The notes under the pieces are model-generated. The model did not search any database, had not been told where the DNA came from, and saw nothing but the letters and a program-made list of their open reading frames with translations. A stretch of DNA of 64,000 nucleotides. Origin: Belnapia sp. F-4-1 (GTDB taxonomy: Bacteria > Pseudomonadota > Alphaproteobacteria > Acetobacterales > Acetobacteraceae). Of this stretch, positions 34,665 to 43,379 are shown one piece after another; the first letter of the stretch is position 1, and every line of letters starts with the position of its first letter. The translations under genes and the position numbers were made by a program. The stretch lies in contig NZ_KN676113.1 of assembly GCF_000802185.1 (NCBI RefSeq), positions 4,968,028 through 5,032,027 of the forward strand. Reading direction: 5' to 3'.

Positions 34665-34681
34665 CACACGTAAAACGTGTG
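34665..34681. promoter_or_regulatory. perfect inverted repeat CACACG-N5-CGTGTG upstream of the ctrA-type gene
   Basis: CACACG (34665-34670), TAAAA, CGTGTG (34676-34681) form a perfect dyad. It ends at the GGAG ribosome-binding site (34681-34684) of the response-regulator gene, so it could be a DNA operator or an mRNA hairpin masking the site. The surrounding divergent fliI-ctrA gap is distinctly A/T-richer than its neighbours. Confidence 0.55.
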
Positions 34682-34693
34682 GAGAACCGCAGC

Positions 34694-35434
34694 ATGCGTG
34701 TGCTTCTGGTTGAGGACGATCTGACGGCAGCCCGTGGCATCACGGCCATGCTGAAGGCTTCCGCCATGGTGGTGGACGCGGTGGACAGCGGCGAGGAAGC
34801 ACTGGAGCTGGTGCGCCTTTATGATTACGATATCGTTATTTTGGACCTCGTCCTGCCCGACATGGAGGGCTATGAGGTCGTCCGCCGGTTGCGCGCCAGC
34901 CGTGTCGAAACGCCGGTGCTGATCCTTTCCGGCCTTGCCCGGCCTCAGGCCAAGGTGAAGGGCTTCGGCGTCGGCGCCGACGACTTCATCACCAAGCCCT
35001 TCGACGGGCAGGAGCTGCTGGCACGCATCCAGGCCGTGGTCCGCCGGGCGAAGGGCTTCGCACAGCCGAGCCTCTCGGTCGGCGGCCTGACCCTCAACCT
35101 CGGCTCCCGCGAGGTGACAGTGGAAGGCCAGCAGGTCCACCTCACCGGCAAGGAGTATGCAATCCTCGAGTTGCTGACGCTGCGCAAGGGCATGGTCCTC
35201 ACCAAGGAAGCTTTCCTCAACCACCTGTACGGCGGCATGGACGAGCCCGAGGTGAAGATCATCGACGTTTTCATCTGCAAGCTGCGCAAGAAGCTGGCAC
35301 AGGCCGGGGCCGACAACCTGATCGGCACCGTCTGGGGCCGCGGCTATGTCCTGCGCGACCCGGACACTCGCCTCGCCGCCGGCTTCGCACCGTCCCGCCC
35401 GGCCGCCATCCCCGCCGACCGTCAGGTCGCCTGA
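34694..35434 (+). CDS. ctrA: CtrA-family response regulator
   Basis: A 246-residue OmpR-type regulator. The receiver domain opens [20 protein letters not shown] and has phospho-acceptor Asp51 ([17 protein letters not shown]), the same position as Caulobacter CtrA, and Lys at TKPFDG. The C-terminal winged helix matches CtrA almost block for block: [18 protein letters not shown], then [20 protein letters not shown] and [14 protein letters not shown] [13 protein letters not shown]. CtrA controls motility and, in many Alphaproteobacteria, cell cycle. The N-terminal half is more divergent and the extension after residue 225 is unusual, so a CtrA paralogue remains possible. ATG 34694 follows GGAG; GTG 34679 is rejected. 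Confidence 0.88.
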   Translation: MRVLLVEDDLTAARGITAMLKASAMVVDAVDSGEEALELVRLYDYDIVILDLVLPDMEGYEVVRRLRASRVETPVLILSGLARPQAKVKGFGVGADDFITKPFDGQELLARIQAVVRRAKGFAQPSLSVGGLTLNLGSREVTVEGQQVHLTGKEYAILELLTLRKGMVLTKEAFLNHLYGGMDEPEVKIIDVFICKLRKKLAQAGADNLIGTVWGRGYVLRDPDTRLAAGFAPSRPAAIPADRQVA

Positions 35435-35443
35435 CCTGCAAAA

Positions 35444-35470
35444 GGCCCGGTGACGTCGATTCACCGGGCC
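35444..35470. terminator. bidirectional terminator-like hairpin between ctrA and cheR
   Basis: GGCCCGGTGA (35444-35453) and TCACCGGGCC (35461-35470) form a perfect 10-bp stem with a seven-base loop, ten bases after the ctrA-type stop and in the gap with convergent cheR. A's precede it and CTT follows, so T-runs on either strand are short. It probably ends both transcripts. Confidence 0.65.
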
Positions 35471-35498
35471 CTTCGAACCCCAAGCAGTATTGTAGCGA

Positions 35499-36320
35499 TC
35501 AGCCTGCCAAGGCCGCTTCCTTCGGCCGTTCATAGGCGCCGCGCTCGCCGGGCACCGGCACCAATCGATCCGTCAGCCCGAGCACCGTCTCCGCCCCACC
35601 CAAATACAGCACGCCATCCGGCTGCAGCTGCGCCGCAAGTGCGTTCAGCACCCGCGCTTTGGTCGGAGCGTCGAAATAGATCAACACGTTGCGGCAGAAA
35701 ATCACGTCGAACCGCCCGAAGCCGCGCAACTCACCAAGGAGGTTGCCTCGCTCAAACCGCACCATGCTGCGCAGCTCCGGCGAGACCCGCCAACGCCCAT
35801 CCTCCTGCCGGAAATGCTTCACCAGCAGCCGGGCCGGCAAGCCGCGCTGCACCTCGAATTGGGTGAAGTATCCCTCCCGCGCCCGGGCAACGACCCCATC
35901 GGCGATATCCGTACCGAAGATCTCCACCCGCCGGCCTTCCAGCGGAACCTCTCCGAGAAGCATGGCGATCGAATAGGCTTCCTGCCCAGTCGAGCAGGCC
36001 GCCGACCAGATGCGAAGCGTCGCACCCGCTGGCCGCGCGCGGACCAGCGCCGGCAGGACCTTCCGCAGATGGTCGAAAGGCTTGCCGTCACGGAAGAAGC
36101 TGCTCTCGTTGGTGGTGAGCGCCTCCGTCACTGCCTCGGCCAGTGCCCCGGCCCGCGGATCGCGCAGCTTGAGGGCCAGGGCATCCAGACCGGCCAGGCC
36201 GTCGCGCTTCAGCAGCGGGCCGAGCCGGGTTTCCAGCATATAGCCTTTGTCCGCAGTCAGCACGAGGCCGGAGCGGGATTTCACCAGCCCGGCGATGAAG
36301 GCGAAGCTGTCGGGACTCAT
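35499..36320 (-). CDS. cheR: chemotaxis protein-glutamate methyltransferase CheR
   Basis: A 273-residue enzyme. It has an N-terminal helical domain (FIAGLVKSRSGLVLTADKGY) and then the SAM-binding region with LTTNESSFFRDGKPFDHLRK, RIWSAACSTGQEAYSIAML and FDVIFCRNVLIYFDAPTKAR. It methylates glutamates on chemoreceptors using SAM, opposing CheB. The start at 36320 overlaps the cheB stop in ATGA and follows AAGGAG. It is the last gene of the che operon. Confidence 0.95.
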   Translation of the reverse strand: MSPDSFAFIAGLVKSRSGLVLTADKGYMLETRLGPLLKRDGLAGLDALALKLRDPRAGALAEAVTEALTTNESSFFRDGKPFDHLRKVLPALVRARPAGATLRIWSAACSTGQEAYSIAMLLGEVPLEGRRVEIFGTDIADGVVARAREGYFTQFEVQRGLPARLLVKHFRQEDGRWRVSPELRSMVRFERGNLLGELRGFGRFDVIFCRNVLIYFDAPTKARVLNALAAQLQPDGVLYLGGAETVLGLTDRLVPVPGERGAYERPKEAALAG

Positions 36321-37414
36321 GCCACTACTCCTTGCCGGACGGACCGGGACCGGGCTTCGGCCGCCGCCGCTATTTGATCCGCCAACCCTTCGGGCGGCAA
36401 AAGGGCCTGGGCCAAGCCGGCCCGTGCCACGGCGCCCGGCATGCCCCAAACCACCGAACTTGCCTCATCCTGTGCCAGCACCGTGCCGCCCGCGGCGGCG
36501 ACGGCGCGGCAGCCGAGCAGCCCATCCTGCCCCATTCCGGTGAGGATCACGGCCAGCACCGCGCCGCCACAGGCTGCGCCGAGGCTGCGCAACATCGGAT
36601 CGACGGCAGGGCGACAGAAATTCTCGGGCGGCGCATCGGACAGCCGGGCGACGAGACCGCCATCCGCCCTGCCCTCCACCAGCAAATGCCGGTCGCCTGG
36701 AGCGAGGTAGAAGCGCCCGGCCTGCAACACCTCGCCGTCGCGCGCTTCGGCGCAGCCCGGGCCACCGAGCCTGTCCAAATGGTCTGCCAGCATCGCGGTG
36801 AAGCCGGCCGGCATATGCTGCACGGCGACGATGGGGACGGGTAGAGGCCGGCTGAGGCCGCGCAGCAGGACAGTCAGTGCCTGCGGCCCTCCGGTGGAGC
36901 AGCCGATGCCGACCGCCCGCAAGGCACGCCCCATGGCAAGCGCGGGAGCCCGCACGGGAGCCACGGTCTTGGCCGCCGGCCGCGACGGTCCGACCCGTGC
37001 CCAGCCCTTTACCTTGGCGAGCAGTTCCGCACGGAAGCCGGGATCGGCAAGCCCGCCGCCGGCGGCGCCGGGCTTCGGGATGTAATCCGCGGCTCCGGCG
37101 CGCAGGGCGGCCATGGTGGCGGTCGCGCCCTTCTGGGTCAGCGCACTGGCGACGATGACCGCCGGCCTTGGCTCCTGCCGGAGCAGAAGCGGCAAGGCGG
37201 TCATCCCATCCATCACCGGCATTTCCAGATCGAGCAGCACCACCTGCGGCCGGCCAGCCGGCGGCAGGGCGGCGAAGGCCTCGACGGCCTGCTTCCCATC
37301 GCCCACGCGGGAGACGACCTTGATGCCGACATCGGCCTCCAGAACCCGCGCCAGGGCGGCGCGCACGGTTGCGCTGTCGTCGCAGAGCATGACCCGGACG
37401 GGAGCGGTGGTCAC
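36317..37414 (-). CDS. cheB: chemotaxis response regulator methylesterase CheB
   Basis: A 365-residue protein with an N-terminal receiver (MLCDDSATVRAALARVLEAD; phospho-acceptor Asp62 in LLDLEMPVMDGM) and a C-terminal methylesterase with catalytic Ser173 (GIGCSTGGPQAL), His200 (AVQHMPAGF) and Asp297 (LTGMGQDGLLG). It removes methyl groups from, and deamidates, chemoreceptors when phosphorylated by CheA. It overlaps cheY and cheR by 4 bp each, so the three are probably translationally coupled. Confidence 0.96.
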   Translation of the reverse strand: MTTAPVRVMLCDDSATVRAALARVLEADVGIKVVSRVGDGKQAVEAFAALPPAGRPQVVLLDLEMPVMDGMTALPLLLRQEPRPAVIVASALTQKGATATMAALRAGAADYIPKPGAAGGGLADPGFRAELLAKVKGWARVGPSRPAAKTVAPVRAPALAMGRALRAVGIGCSTGGPQALTVLLRGLSRPLPVPIVAVQHMPAGFTAMLADHLDRLGGPGCAEARDGEVLQAGRFYLAPGDRHLLVEGRADGGLVARLSDAPPENFCRPAVDPMLRSLGAACGGAVLAVILTGMGQDGLLGCRAVAAAGGTVLAQDEASSVVWGMPGAVARAGLAQALLPPEGLADQIAAAAEARSRSVRQGVVA

Positions 37415-37809
37415 GCCGCCTGATCCTGCAGCAACCCGGCCTGCTGAAACTTGTCCCGCAGCAATTCCTCATCGAAGGGCTTCATGATGTATTCCTGCGC
37501 GCCGGCGCCGAGTGCCTCCACAATCCGGTCCATCGCAGCCTCGGTGGTGCAGAGCACGATCGTCGGCCGGTCCGGCCCGAATTCGGCGCGGGCATGACGA
37601 AGGAAGGTGATCCCGTCCATTACCGGCATGTTCCAGTCGAGGAGGATCACCTGTGGCATGGCGGCACGGCAGGCGGCCAGCGCCTCCACCCCGTCACCCG
37701 CTTCGGCAATGGTGAAGCCCAGTTTCTCCAGGATGCGCCGGGCGGCCTTGCGGACGGTGCGGCTGTCATCCACCACCAGGCAGGTAGCCGGGCTTGCGCC
37801 GGTCATCAT
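37411..37809 (-). CDS. cheY: CheY-type single-domain response regulator
   Basis: A 132-residue receiver-only protein. CLVVDDSRTVRKAARRILEK carries the acidic pair, Asp58 lies in VILLDWNMPVMDGITFL, and Lys is in YIMKPFDEELL. CTTEAAMDRI supplies the conserved Thr. It lacks an output domain, as expected for CheY, which binds the flagellar switch after phosphorylation by CheA. The start could be the first or second of two adjacent Met codons. The gene lies between cheW and cheB in the operon. Confidence 0.92.
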   Translation of the reverse strand: MMTGASPATCLVVDDSRTVRKAARRILEKLGFTIAEAGDGVEALAACRAAMPQVILLDWNMPVMDGITFLRHARAEFGPDRPTIVLCTTEAAMDRIVEALGAGAQEYIMKPFDEELLRDKFQQAGLLQDQAA

Positions 37810-37836
37810 GTGGTTCTCCTTGTTTGGAGCCGAAGC

Positions 37837-38331
37837 TCAGCCGATCGCCAGGATGCGCTCGACATCTATGACGATCAGCAGCCGCTCGCCGATGCGATGG
37901 ACGCCGTTCGAGACGTCGCGCCAGACGGCGTCGAGCGTGACCGGGTTGGCGGCACGCTCGCCGCGCGGCAGAGGCAGCACTTCTCCCACTTGGTCGGCCA
38001 GCAGGCTGTAGAGCTCTCCGTCACGCTCGACGACAACGCTCATCGCGCCGCGATGTCCCTCCACCCTCGGCGGCAGGCCGAGCCGGCAGCGCAGGTCGAT
38101 CGCCGTGACGATGCGGCCGCGCAGGTTGAGGCTGCCGGCCACCTCGGCCGGCGCCAACGGGATGCGGGTGATGGCCTGTACGCCGAGCACGTCGCGGATG
38201 GCGAGGACGGGGACGCCGCAGAGCTGGTCGGCGACGGTCAGCGTCAGGTAGATATCCTCCGCAGCGTCGGCATGCACGCCGCCGCGCGCCGGCAAGCCGG
38301 GCGCCGGGCCCGTGGTGGTCTGGGTTTGCAT
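37837..38331 (-). CDS. cheW: chemotaxis coupling protein CheW
   Basis: A 164-residue protein. It has an N-terminal tail of about 25 residues and then a CheW domain: YLTLTVADQLCGVPVLAIRD, VAGSLNLRGRIVTAIDLRCR and ERDGELYSLLADQVGEVLPL. CheW links receptors to CheA. It starts 11 bp after the cheA stop. Confidence 0.94.
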   Translation of the reverse strand: MQTQTTTGPAPGLPARGGVHADAAEDIYLTLTVADQLCGVPVLAIRDVLGVQAITRIPLAPAEVAGSLNLRGRIVTAIDLRCRLGLPPRVEGHRGAMSVVVERDGELYSLLADQVGEVLPLPRGERAANPVTLDAVWRDVSNGVHRIGERLLIVIDVERILAIG

Positions 38332-38342
38332 CGGGGTCCTCC

Positions 38343-40925
38343 TCAGGCGACGACCGGCGCGCTAAGGCACTGCCGGAGGCTCTCCAACAGGGCAGCACGG
38401 TCGAATTTGGCCACATAATCGGTGAAGCCGGCGGCGCGGCCGCGCTCGATATCGGCCGGATCGGAGCGGCCGGTCAGCGCGATCAGCGGCAGGTCTCGCC
38501 AGGCACCAGCCTCACGCAACGCCCGGGCGAGGGCGATGCCGTCCATGCCCGGCATGGCGATGTCGGAGATGATCGCATCGAAGCTCAGGCCCGCCTCGCG
38601 GAGCCGGAGCGCCTCCTCGGCATCGGCGACGGCCGTCACGTCATAGCCCGCGGCACCGATGGCCGGGATGACGAGGTTGCGGAAAAAGGCACTGTCTTCG
38701 ACCAGCAGGATGCGCCGCCCGCCGCCTGCCTCATGCTCGGCACTGTGGCCGAACCAATCCTCGCCCGCTTGCCGCAGCCACCAGGCAGTATCCAGCATCT
38801 CCGTCACCTTGCCACCGATCACGGTGGTGCCGAGGAAGCCAGGGCGCTCGCCCGCACCGTCGATCACCAGGCGCTCCTCGACCACATCGAGGATCTCGTC
38901 GACCATCAGCCCCATGGTGCGCTCGCCGTCAGAGAAGACGAGAACCGGCTGGCGTTCCGGCGCCAACGGCTGCTCCCAATGGCCGCTGAGCGGCACCAGC
39001 GGCATGAGCTTGCCACGGTACTGGACGAGTGGCCTGCCTCCGGCATTCTCGATGCGCTCGCGCTCCACATCCTCAAGCCGGGCGATGAGGCCGAGGGGCA
39101 CCGCCTTCGGCGTCGCGTCGCCGGCGCGGAAGAGCAGCAGCGCGGTGCGCTGGTCGGAGCGATGGGCGACTGCCTGGCGCTTGCCGTCCCGCTCCGCCTC
39201 CCCGTCCCCGCTCTCGGCGCCGACGCCCGTGGCACGGGCGATGCCGTTAGGATCGAGGATCATGATGACGCTGCCGTCGCCGAGGATCGTGTTGCCGGAG
39301 AACATCGTCACATGGCGCAGGATGGGAGCCACCGGCTTCACCACGATTTCCTCCGTGTCGAAGACGCGGTCCACGATGATGCCAAAGACATGCGGACCGA
39401 CCTGGGTGACGACGACGAAGGCGCTCTCCTCCTTGGCAGGGCTGTCCAGGTGCAGCAGGCCGGACAGGTTGACGAGCGGCAGCAGCCGATCGCGCAGGCG
39501 CAACACGGCGCTGTCCTTGATGCGCTCCAGCTGCGGCGCGCCCTCGCCCCCGACGCGGACCAGCTCCACCACGCCGATCTGCGGGATGGCAAAGCGCTCA
39601 CCACCCGCTTCAACGATCAAGGTGGAGACGATGGCGAGCGTCAGCGGGATCTTCACGATGAATGCGGTGCCACGACCCTCCTTCGAGCGGACCTCGATCG
39701 TGCCGCCGATCCGCTCCATGTTGGTCTTGACGACATCCATGCCGACACCGCGGCCGGAGACGGCAGTGACCGCGGCCGCGGTGGAGAATCCGGCGCGGAA
39801 GATGAAGCGCTGGATCTCGCGCTCCGGCATCGTTGCCAGCTCCGCTTCGGTGGCGAGGCCCTGGGCCAGCACCTTTTGCCGGATGCGCTCCGCGTTGAGG
39901 CCGCGCCCGTCATCGGCGATCTCGATGATGATGTGGCCGCCCTCATGCGAGGCGTTGAGCATGATCCGCCCGGCCTCGGGTTTGCCGGCGGCAATGCGTT
40001 GCTCCGGTGTCTCGAGGCCATGATCGGCCGAGTTGCGGACCATATGGGTCAGCGGATCCTTGATCAGCTCCAGCACCTGCCGGTCGAGCTCGGTCTCGGC
40101 GCCGCGCATCTCGAGCTCGATCTTCTTGCCCAGTTCGACGCCAAGGTCGCGCACCAGCCGCGGCAGCTTGGCCCAGGCATTGCCGATCGGCTGCATGCGC
40201 GTCTTCATCACCCCTTCCTGCAGGTCGGAGGTGATGTGGGAAAGACGCTGCAGCGGCACGGCGAAGGCGCTGTCGGCGCCGTTGCGGGAGAGTTGCAGGA
40301 GCTGGTTGCGGGTCAGGACGAGCTCGGAGACGAGCATCATCAGCCCTTCCAGCACCTCGACGGTGACGCGGATGGTCTGCGGCGGGGCATTGACGCCGCC
40401 GGGCTCGGGCTCGGCCGAGGCCGGCGGCGCGGCAGGAGGAAGGGCGGCAGGCGGAGGAGCGACAGTCACCGGGGGCACCGTGGGCGCGGGCGGCGATGCC
40501 ACGGGGGCTGGCGCGACGGCGATGGGCGCGGCCGGTGCCGGTGCGGCCTCGCCGGAGGCAATGGCGTCAAGGGAGGCGATCAGGGCGGAATCGTCGCCGG
40601 CAGGCTCCGCTCCCGTGCCTTCCAATGCCGCCACGATCCCGCGGATGCAGTCGATCGCGCCCAGGATGGCTGAGATGCCGGATTGGGTGACGCGCAGCGC
40701 CCCGTCCCGGTAGCGGCCGAGCACGTTCTCCGCGGCATGCGCCACGCCTTCCATGCGGGTGAGGCCGAGGAAGCCGCAGGTACCCTTGATGGTGTGGACG
40801 ATGCGGAAGACTTCGGAGAGGGTCGCCATGTCCTCGGGCGCCCGTTCGAGCCGCACCAGGGCGGCATCGAGCGCCCCGAGGCCTTCGTTCGTTTCGGTCA
40901 AGAAATCGGCGAGCAGGTCATCCAT
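38343..40925 (-). CDS. cheA: hybrid chemotaxis histidine kinase CheA with C-terminal receiver
   Basis: An 860-residue kinase. The Hpt domain has phospho-acceptor His44 (VFRIVHTIKGTCGFLGLTRM). A Pro/Ala-rich linker (about residues 130-180) leads to dimerisation and HATPase domains (VRNSADHGLETPEQRIAAGK, EIADDGRGLNAERI, GRGVGMDVVKTNMERIGG). Two CheW-like segments follow (near FAIPQIGVVELVRV and near GLMVDEILDVVEERLV). The protein ends with a receiver (ILLVEDSAFFRNLVIPAIGA; acceptor Asp in IISDIAMPGMDG). The added receiver and second CheW-like unit distinguish it from the E. coli type. It is the first gene of cheA-W-Y-B-R. Confidence 0.95.
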   Translation of the reverse strand: MDDLLADFLTETNEGLGALDAALVRLERAPEDMATLSEVFRIVHTIKGTCGFLGLTRMEGVAHAAENVLGRYRDGALRVTQSGISAILGAIDCIRGIVAALEGTGAEPAGDDSALIASLDAIASGEAAPAPAAPIAVAPAPVASPPAPTVPPVTVAPPPAALPPAAPPASAEPEPGGVNAPPQTIRVTVEVLEGLMMLVSELVLTRNQLLQLSRNGADSAFAVPLQRLSHITSDLQEGVMKTRMQPIGNAWAKLPRLVRDLGVELGKKIELEMRGAETELDRQVLELIKDPLTHMVRNSADHGLETPEQRIAAGKPEAGRIMLNASHEGGHIIIEIADDGRGLNAERIRQKVLAQGLATEAELATMPEREIQRFIFRAGFSTAAAVTAVSGRGVGMDVVKTNMERIGGTIEVRSKEGRGTAFIVKIPLTLAIVSTLIVEAGGERFAIPQIGVVELVRVGGEGAPQLERIKDSAVLRLRDRLLPLVNLSGLLHLDSPAKEESAFVVVTQVGPHVFGIIVDRVFDTEEIVVKPVAPILRHVTMFSGNTILGDGSVIMILDPNGIARATGVGAESGDGEAERDGKRQAVAHRSDQRTALLLFRAGDATPKAVPLGLIARLEDVERERIENAGGRPLVQYRGKLMPLVPLSGHWEQPLAPERQPVLVFSDGERTMGLMVDEILDVVEERLVIDGAGERPGFLGTTVIGGKVTEMLDTAWWLRQAGEDWFGHSAEHEAGGGRRILLVEDSAFFRNLVIPAIGAAGYDVTAVADAEEALRLREAGLSFDAIISDIAMPGMDGIALARALREAGAWRDLPLIALTGRSDPADIERGRAAGFTDYVAKFDRAALLESLRQCLSAPVVA

Positions 40926-40992
40926 GGCGATCCTCGAGGCGGTCTGCGAAGGGCAGACTGCGCCTCGATGGGCGAAGATTCGGTAAAGGCGT

Positions 40993-41616
40993 TCACCGCG
41001 GCGTCAGCAGGAGGGGCGCCGCCGCCTGATTGCCGCTCAGGGCGAGGCTCGCGCTCCAGCCGGCCTCCGCCACAAGGGCGTAGAGCAGCGGCCCGAGCAC
41101 CTCCCGCGGCCCTGGCACCGGCTGCGCCTGACCGGCCATCAACGCGAGAAAACCGGCCGGCCAGGCCGCCGGCGGGGCGCCGAGGTCGGCGGCCGGCAGC
41201 ACCATCAGCCCGTCCAGCACGGAACCGGAGAGCCGCACCGTGCCGCCGCGCGGCAGCGCCTCGGCCGCCAGTAGCGCGGCATTGAGCGCGATGGAGACGA
41301 GCGGCGCCGGCAGCGCCACCGCCTGCTCCATGTTTGACAGGTCGAACCGCACCCGCGGCGCGGCCGGCGCGCCGCTCAGCAGCACCTCCATCGCCGCCGG
41401 CTCCATCGCCTCCGTCGGCCCGCCCCAGGCGGCGCCATAGAGGCGAAGGCGCTGGCGAAGCGCGCTCGCGCTCTCCTGCGCAACCTCCAGCAACTCGTCC
41501 CCTGCCTTGGGAAGCAGGTCGAGCGCCCCGGCGAGGCTGCCGATGGCGCCGCCCAGGTCGTGGCAGAGCCGGGCACAAAGCGTCCGCGCGAGGCTGGTAT
41601 CAGGGGGAAAGGTCAT
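40993..41616 (-). CDS. ChpT-like histidine phosphotransferase
   Basis: A 207-residue protein. LCARLCHDLGGAIGSLAGAL, with His19 in the Cys-His-Asp motif, matches the phosphorylated helix of ChpT-type phosphotransferases. The rest looks like a degenerate HATPase fold (ALPAPLVSIALNAALLAAEA, then PRGGTVRLSG) lacking ATP-binding boxes, as expected. In Caulobacter ChpT passes phosphate from CckA to CtrA and CpdR. Here it lies just upstream of cheA on the same strand, with a CtrA-type gene at the far end of the che operon. I prefer ATG 41616; a longer form to 41676 lacks family similarity. Confidence 0.82.
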   Translation of the reverse strand: MTFPPDTSLARTLCARLCHDLGGAIGSLAGALDLLPKAGDELLEVAQESASALRQRLRLYGAAWGGPTEAMEPAAMEVLLSGAPAAPRVRFDLSNMEQAVALPAPLVSIALNAALLAAEALPRGGTVRLSGSVLDGLMVLPAADLGAPPAAWPAGFLALMAGQAQPVPGPREVLGPLLYALVAEAGWSASLALSGNQAAAPLLLTPR

Positions 41617-41700
41617 GGGCGGTTTCCTATAGGCCGCCCCGTGGGCTACCCTGTCGGCGTTAGCGAAGCGTTGCACGGCTTGTCCTGCAAGGGGAGCGAG

Positions 41701-41880
41701 GTGCCGAGCCTACTCGAACCAGGCATGCGGGTGCGCCATCCCGGCCAGCCCGATTGGGGGATCGGCCAGATCCAGTCGGTCATCGGCGACCGGGTGACGG
41801 TCAATTTCGAGCATGCTGGCAAAGTCCTGATCAATGCCGCCGTGGTGATGCTGGAGCCTGTCGCCGAGCCATGGCCCTGA
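41701..41880 (+). CDS. DUF3553 domain-containing small protein
   Basis: A 59-residue protein reading [20 protein letters not shown] after the initiator, then [20 protein letters not shown] and [13 protein letters not shown]. The pattern of a small beta-barrel with P.WG.G.VQS and VNFEHAGK is that of DUF3553, a widespread alphaproteobacterial family of unknown function resembling CarD/Tudor-like barrels. The start is GTG 41701, preceded by AAGGGGAGCGAG. It faces the ChpT-like gene across about 85 bp. Confidence 0.8.
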   Translation: MPSLLEPGMRVRHPGQPDWGIGQIQSVIGDRVTVNFEHAGKVLINAAVVMLEPVAEPWP

Positions 41881-41913
41881 CGCGGGGCTGCGCCGCAGGG
41901 GCCAGGGGGTTGC

Positions 41914-41953
41914 GGGCAACGGGGGTCGCGGCCCAAATGGATTCCCGTTGTCC
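41914..41953 (+). other. inverted repeat in the moaA leader
   Basis: GGGCAACGGG (41914-41923) and CCCGTTGTCC (41944-41953) pair over 10 bp with one G-U in the plus-strand RNA, closing a 20-base loop, and end 10 bp before the moaA ribosome-binding site. I do not see the multi-helix layout of a molybdenum-cofactor riboswitch, so this is only a candidate leader hairpin. Confidence 0.4.
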
Positions 41954-41977
41954 ATCCGCCCTGAGGGAAGCCTGTCC

Positions 41978-42970
41978 ATGATCGATCCGTTTGGCCGGCG
42001 GATCTCCTACCTCCGCGTTTCCGTCACGGACCGTTGCGATCTCCGCTGCGTCTACTGCATGGCGGAGGACATGACCTTCCTGCCGAAGCGGGAGGTGCTG
42101 ACGCTCGAAGAGCTGGACCGGCTTTGCGGCGCCTTCATCGGCCTCGGCGTCGAGAAGATCCGCCTGACCGGCGGCGAGCCGCTGGTGCGGCGCGGGGTGA
42201 TCGGCCTGATCCGCAACCTGGGCCAGAGGATCGGCGCCGGCGGGCTGAAGGAACTCACCATCACCACCAACGGCACCCAGTTGCCGAAGATGGCGGATGA
42301 TCTCTACGCAGCCGGCGTCCGCCGCATCAACGTGTCGCTCGACACGCTCGACCCGGCCATGTTCAAGGCGGTGACGCGCTGGGGCGAGATCGGCCAAACA
42401 CTGGATGGCATCTTCGCTGCCAAGGCAGCTGGGCTCGCGGTCAAGATCAATGCCGTCGCGCTGAAAGGCGTGAATGAAGGCGAGTACGACCGCATGCTCG
42501 CCTGGTGCGGCGAGCACGGCTTCGACCTCACCCTGATCGAGACCATGCCGCTTGGCGAGATCACCGGCGACCGCATGGACCAGTACCTGCCCCTTTCCAT
42601 GGTGCGGGACCGGCTGCGCGAGCACTGGACGCTGGAGCCGACCGATTATCGTACAGGCGGCCCGGCCCGCTACTTCACGGTTAAGGAAACCGGAAGGCGG
42701 ATCGGCTTCATAACCCCGATGACGCATAATTTCTGCGAAAGCTGCAATCGCGTCCGCCTGACCTGCACGGGCACCCTGTACATGTGCCTCGGGCAGGAGG
42801 ATGCGGCCGATCTGCGCCAGGTGCTGCGAGACCCGGGGGCCGGCGACGAAGGCCTCCGCGCGGCGATCGAGGCGGCGATGCTGCGTAAGCCGAAGGGTCA
42901 TGACTTCGTCATTGAGCGGCGCGAGGCCAGGCCGGCCGTCGCCCGGCATATGAGCGTGACCGGAGGCTGA
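41978..42970 (+). CDS. moaA: GTP 3',8-cyclase MoaA
   Basis: A 330-residue radical SAM enzyme, the first step of molybdenum cofactor synthesis. The N-terminal cluster is Cys20, Cys24, Cys27 ([15 protein letters not shown]). [15 protein letters not shown] binds SAM. The C-terminal cluster has [20 protein letters not shown] with C-x2-C-x13-C spacing. The chain ends in Gly-Gly, needed for activity in this family. The start ATG 41978 follows GAGGGAAG; an in-frame ATG at 41948 is less likely. Other moa genes are not beside it. Confidence 0.97.
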   Translation: MIDPFGRRISYLRVSVTDRCDLRCVYCMAEDMTFLPKREVLTLEELDRLCGAFIGLGVEKIRLTGGEPLVRRGVIGLIRNLGQRIGAGGLKELTITTNGTQLPKMADDLYAAGVRRINVSLDTLDPAMFKAVTRWGEIGQTLDGIFAAKAAGLAVKINAVALKGVNEGEYDRMLAWCGEHGFDLTLIETMPLGEITGDRMDQYLPLSMVRDRLREHWTLEPTDYRTGGPARYFTVKETGRRIGFITPMTHNFCESCNRVRLTCTGTLYMCLGQEDAADLRQVLRDPGAGDEGLRAAIEAAMLRKPKGHDFVIERREARPAVARHMSVTGG

Positions 42971-42976
42971 ACCCCC

Positions 42977-43318
42977 ATGGCCCTGCTGCAGGATCTGGCA
43001 TCCCGCCTCGCCATCCCCGGCCTGCCGGACTGGACCGGGCTGCTCGCGCTGCTGATCCTGCTGCTGGTCGGCCTCGCCTACCTGCTGATGCCGTTCAGCG
43101 TCTTCGGGCTGAAAGGGCGGCTCGACACGGTCGAGGCGCAGCTCGATGAGATCCAGGGCGAGCTGCGGCTGATCACCATGCGCTTGGCCGACGCGCCGCG
43201 CCGCAGCACCGTCTCCGAGGATTGGATGGACCTGCCGCCGGCCCAGCCGGAGCCGAGACGCCAGCCGTCCTGGCCCGAAGCCTCGCGCCGCGGCCGGGCG
43301 GAGCCACGCATCGACTGA
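42977..43318 (+). CDS. small membrane protein with coiled-coil tail
   Basis: A 113-residue protein. One strong membrane helix (TGLLALLILLLVGLAYLLMP) leads to a short coiled coil (LKGRLDTVEAQLDEIQGELR) and a Pro/Arg-rich, probably disordered cytosolic end. I recognise no family. It starts six bases after the moaA stop, so it is cotranscribed. It may be a scaffold, but there is no functional evidence. Confidence 0.7.
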   Translation: MALLQDLASRLAIPGLPDWTGLLALLILLLVGLAYLLMPFSVFGLKGRLDTVEAQLDEIQGELRLITMRLADAPRRSTVSEDWMDLPPAQPEPRRQPSWPEASRRGRAEPRID

Positions 43319-43379
43319 CCCGAGGCTTGCCCTCCGCCCCCTGCCGGGGCTTGATGCGCCGATCCGGCGGAGTGGGGCG

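Noticed and set aside
34577..34693. CtrA box (TTAA-N7-TTAA) in the fliI-ctrA gap
   Set aside because: No full match in the gap; the nearest TTAA-N7-TT lies inside fliI near 34535 and the second half is incomplete.
33212..35533. 773-residue reading of the fliI frame
   Set aside because: The added part is antisense to the CtrA-type gene; FliI similarity begins near 34555-34576 and the normal length is about 450.
40982..40997. GGTAAA-N4-TTCACC dyad before cheA
   Set aside because: One mismatch, and it overlaps the end of the ChpT-like gene; too weak to call an operator.
41881..41977. Possible molybdenum-cofactor riboswitch before moaA
   Set aside because: Only one imperfect hairpin is present, too little for that class.
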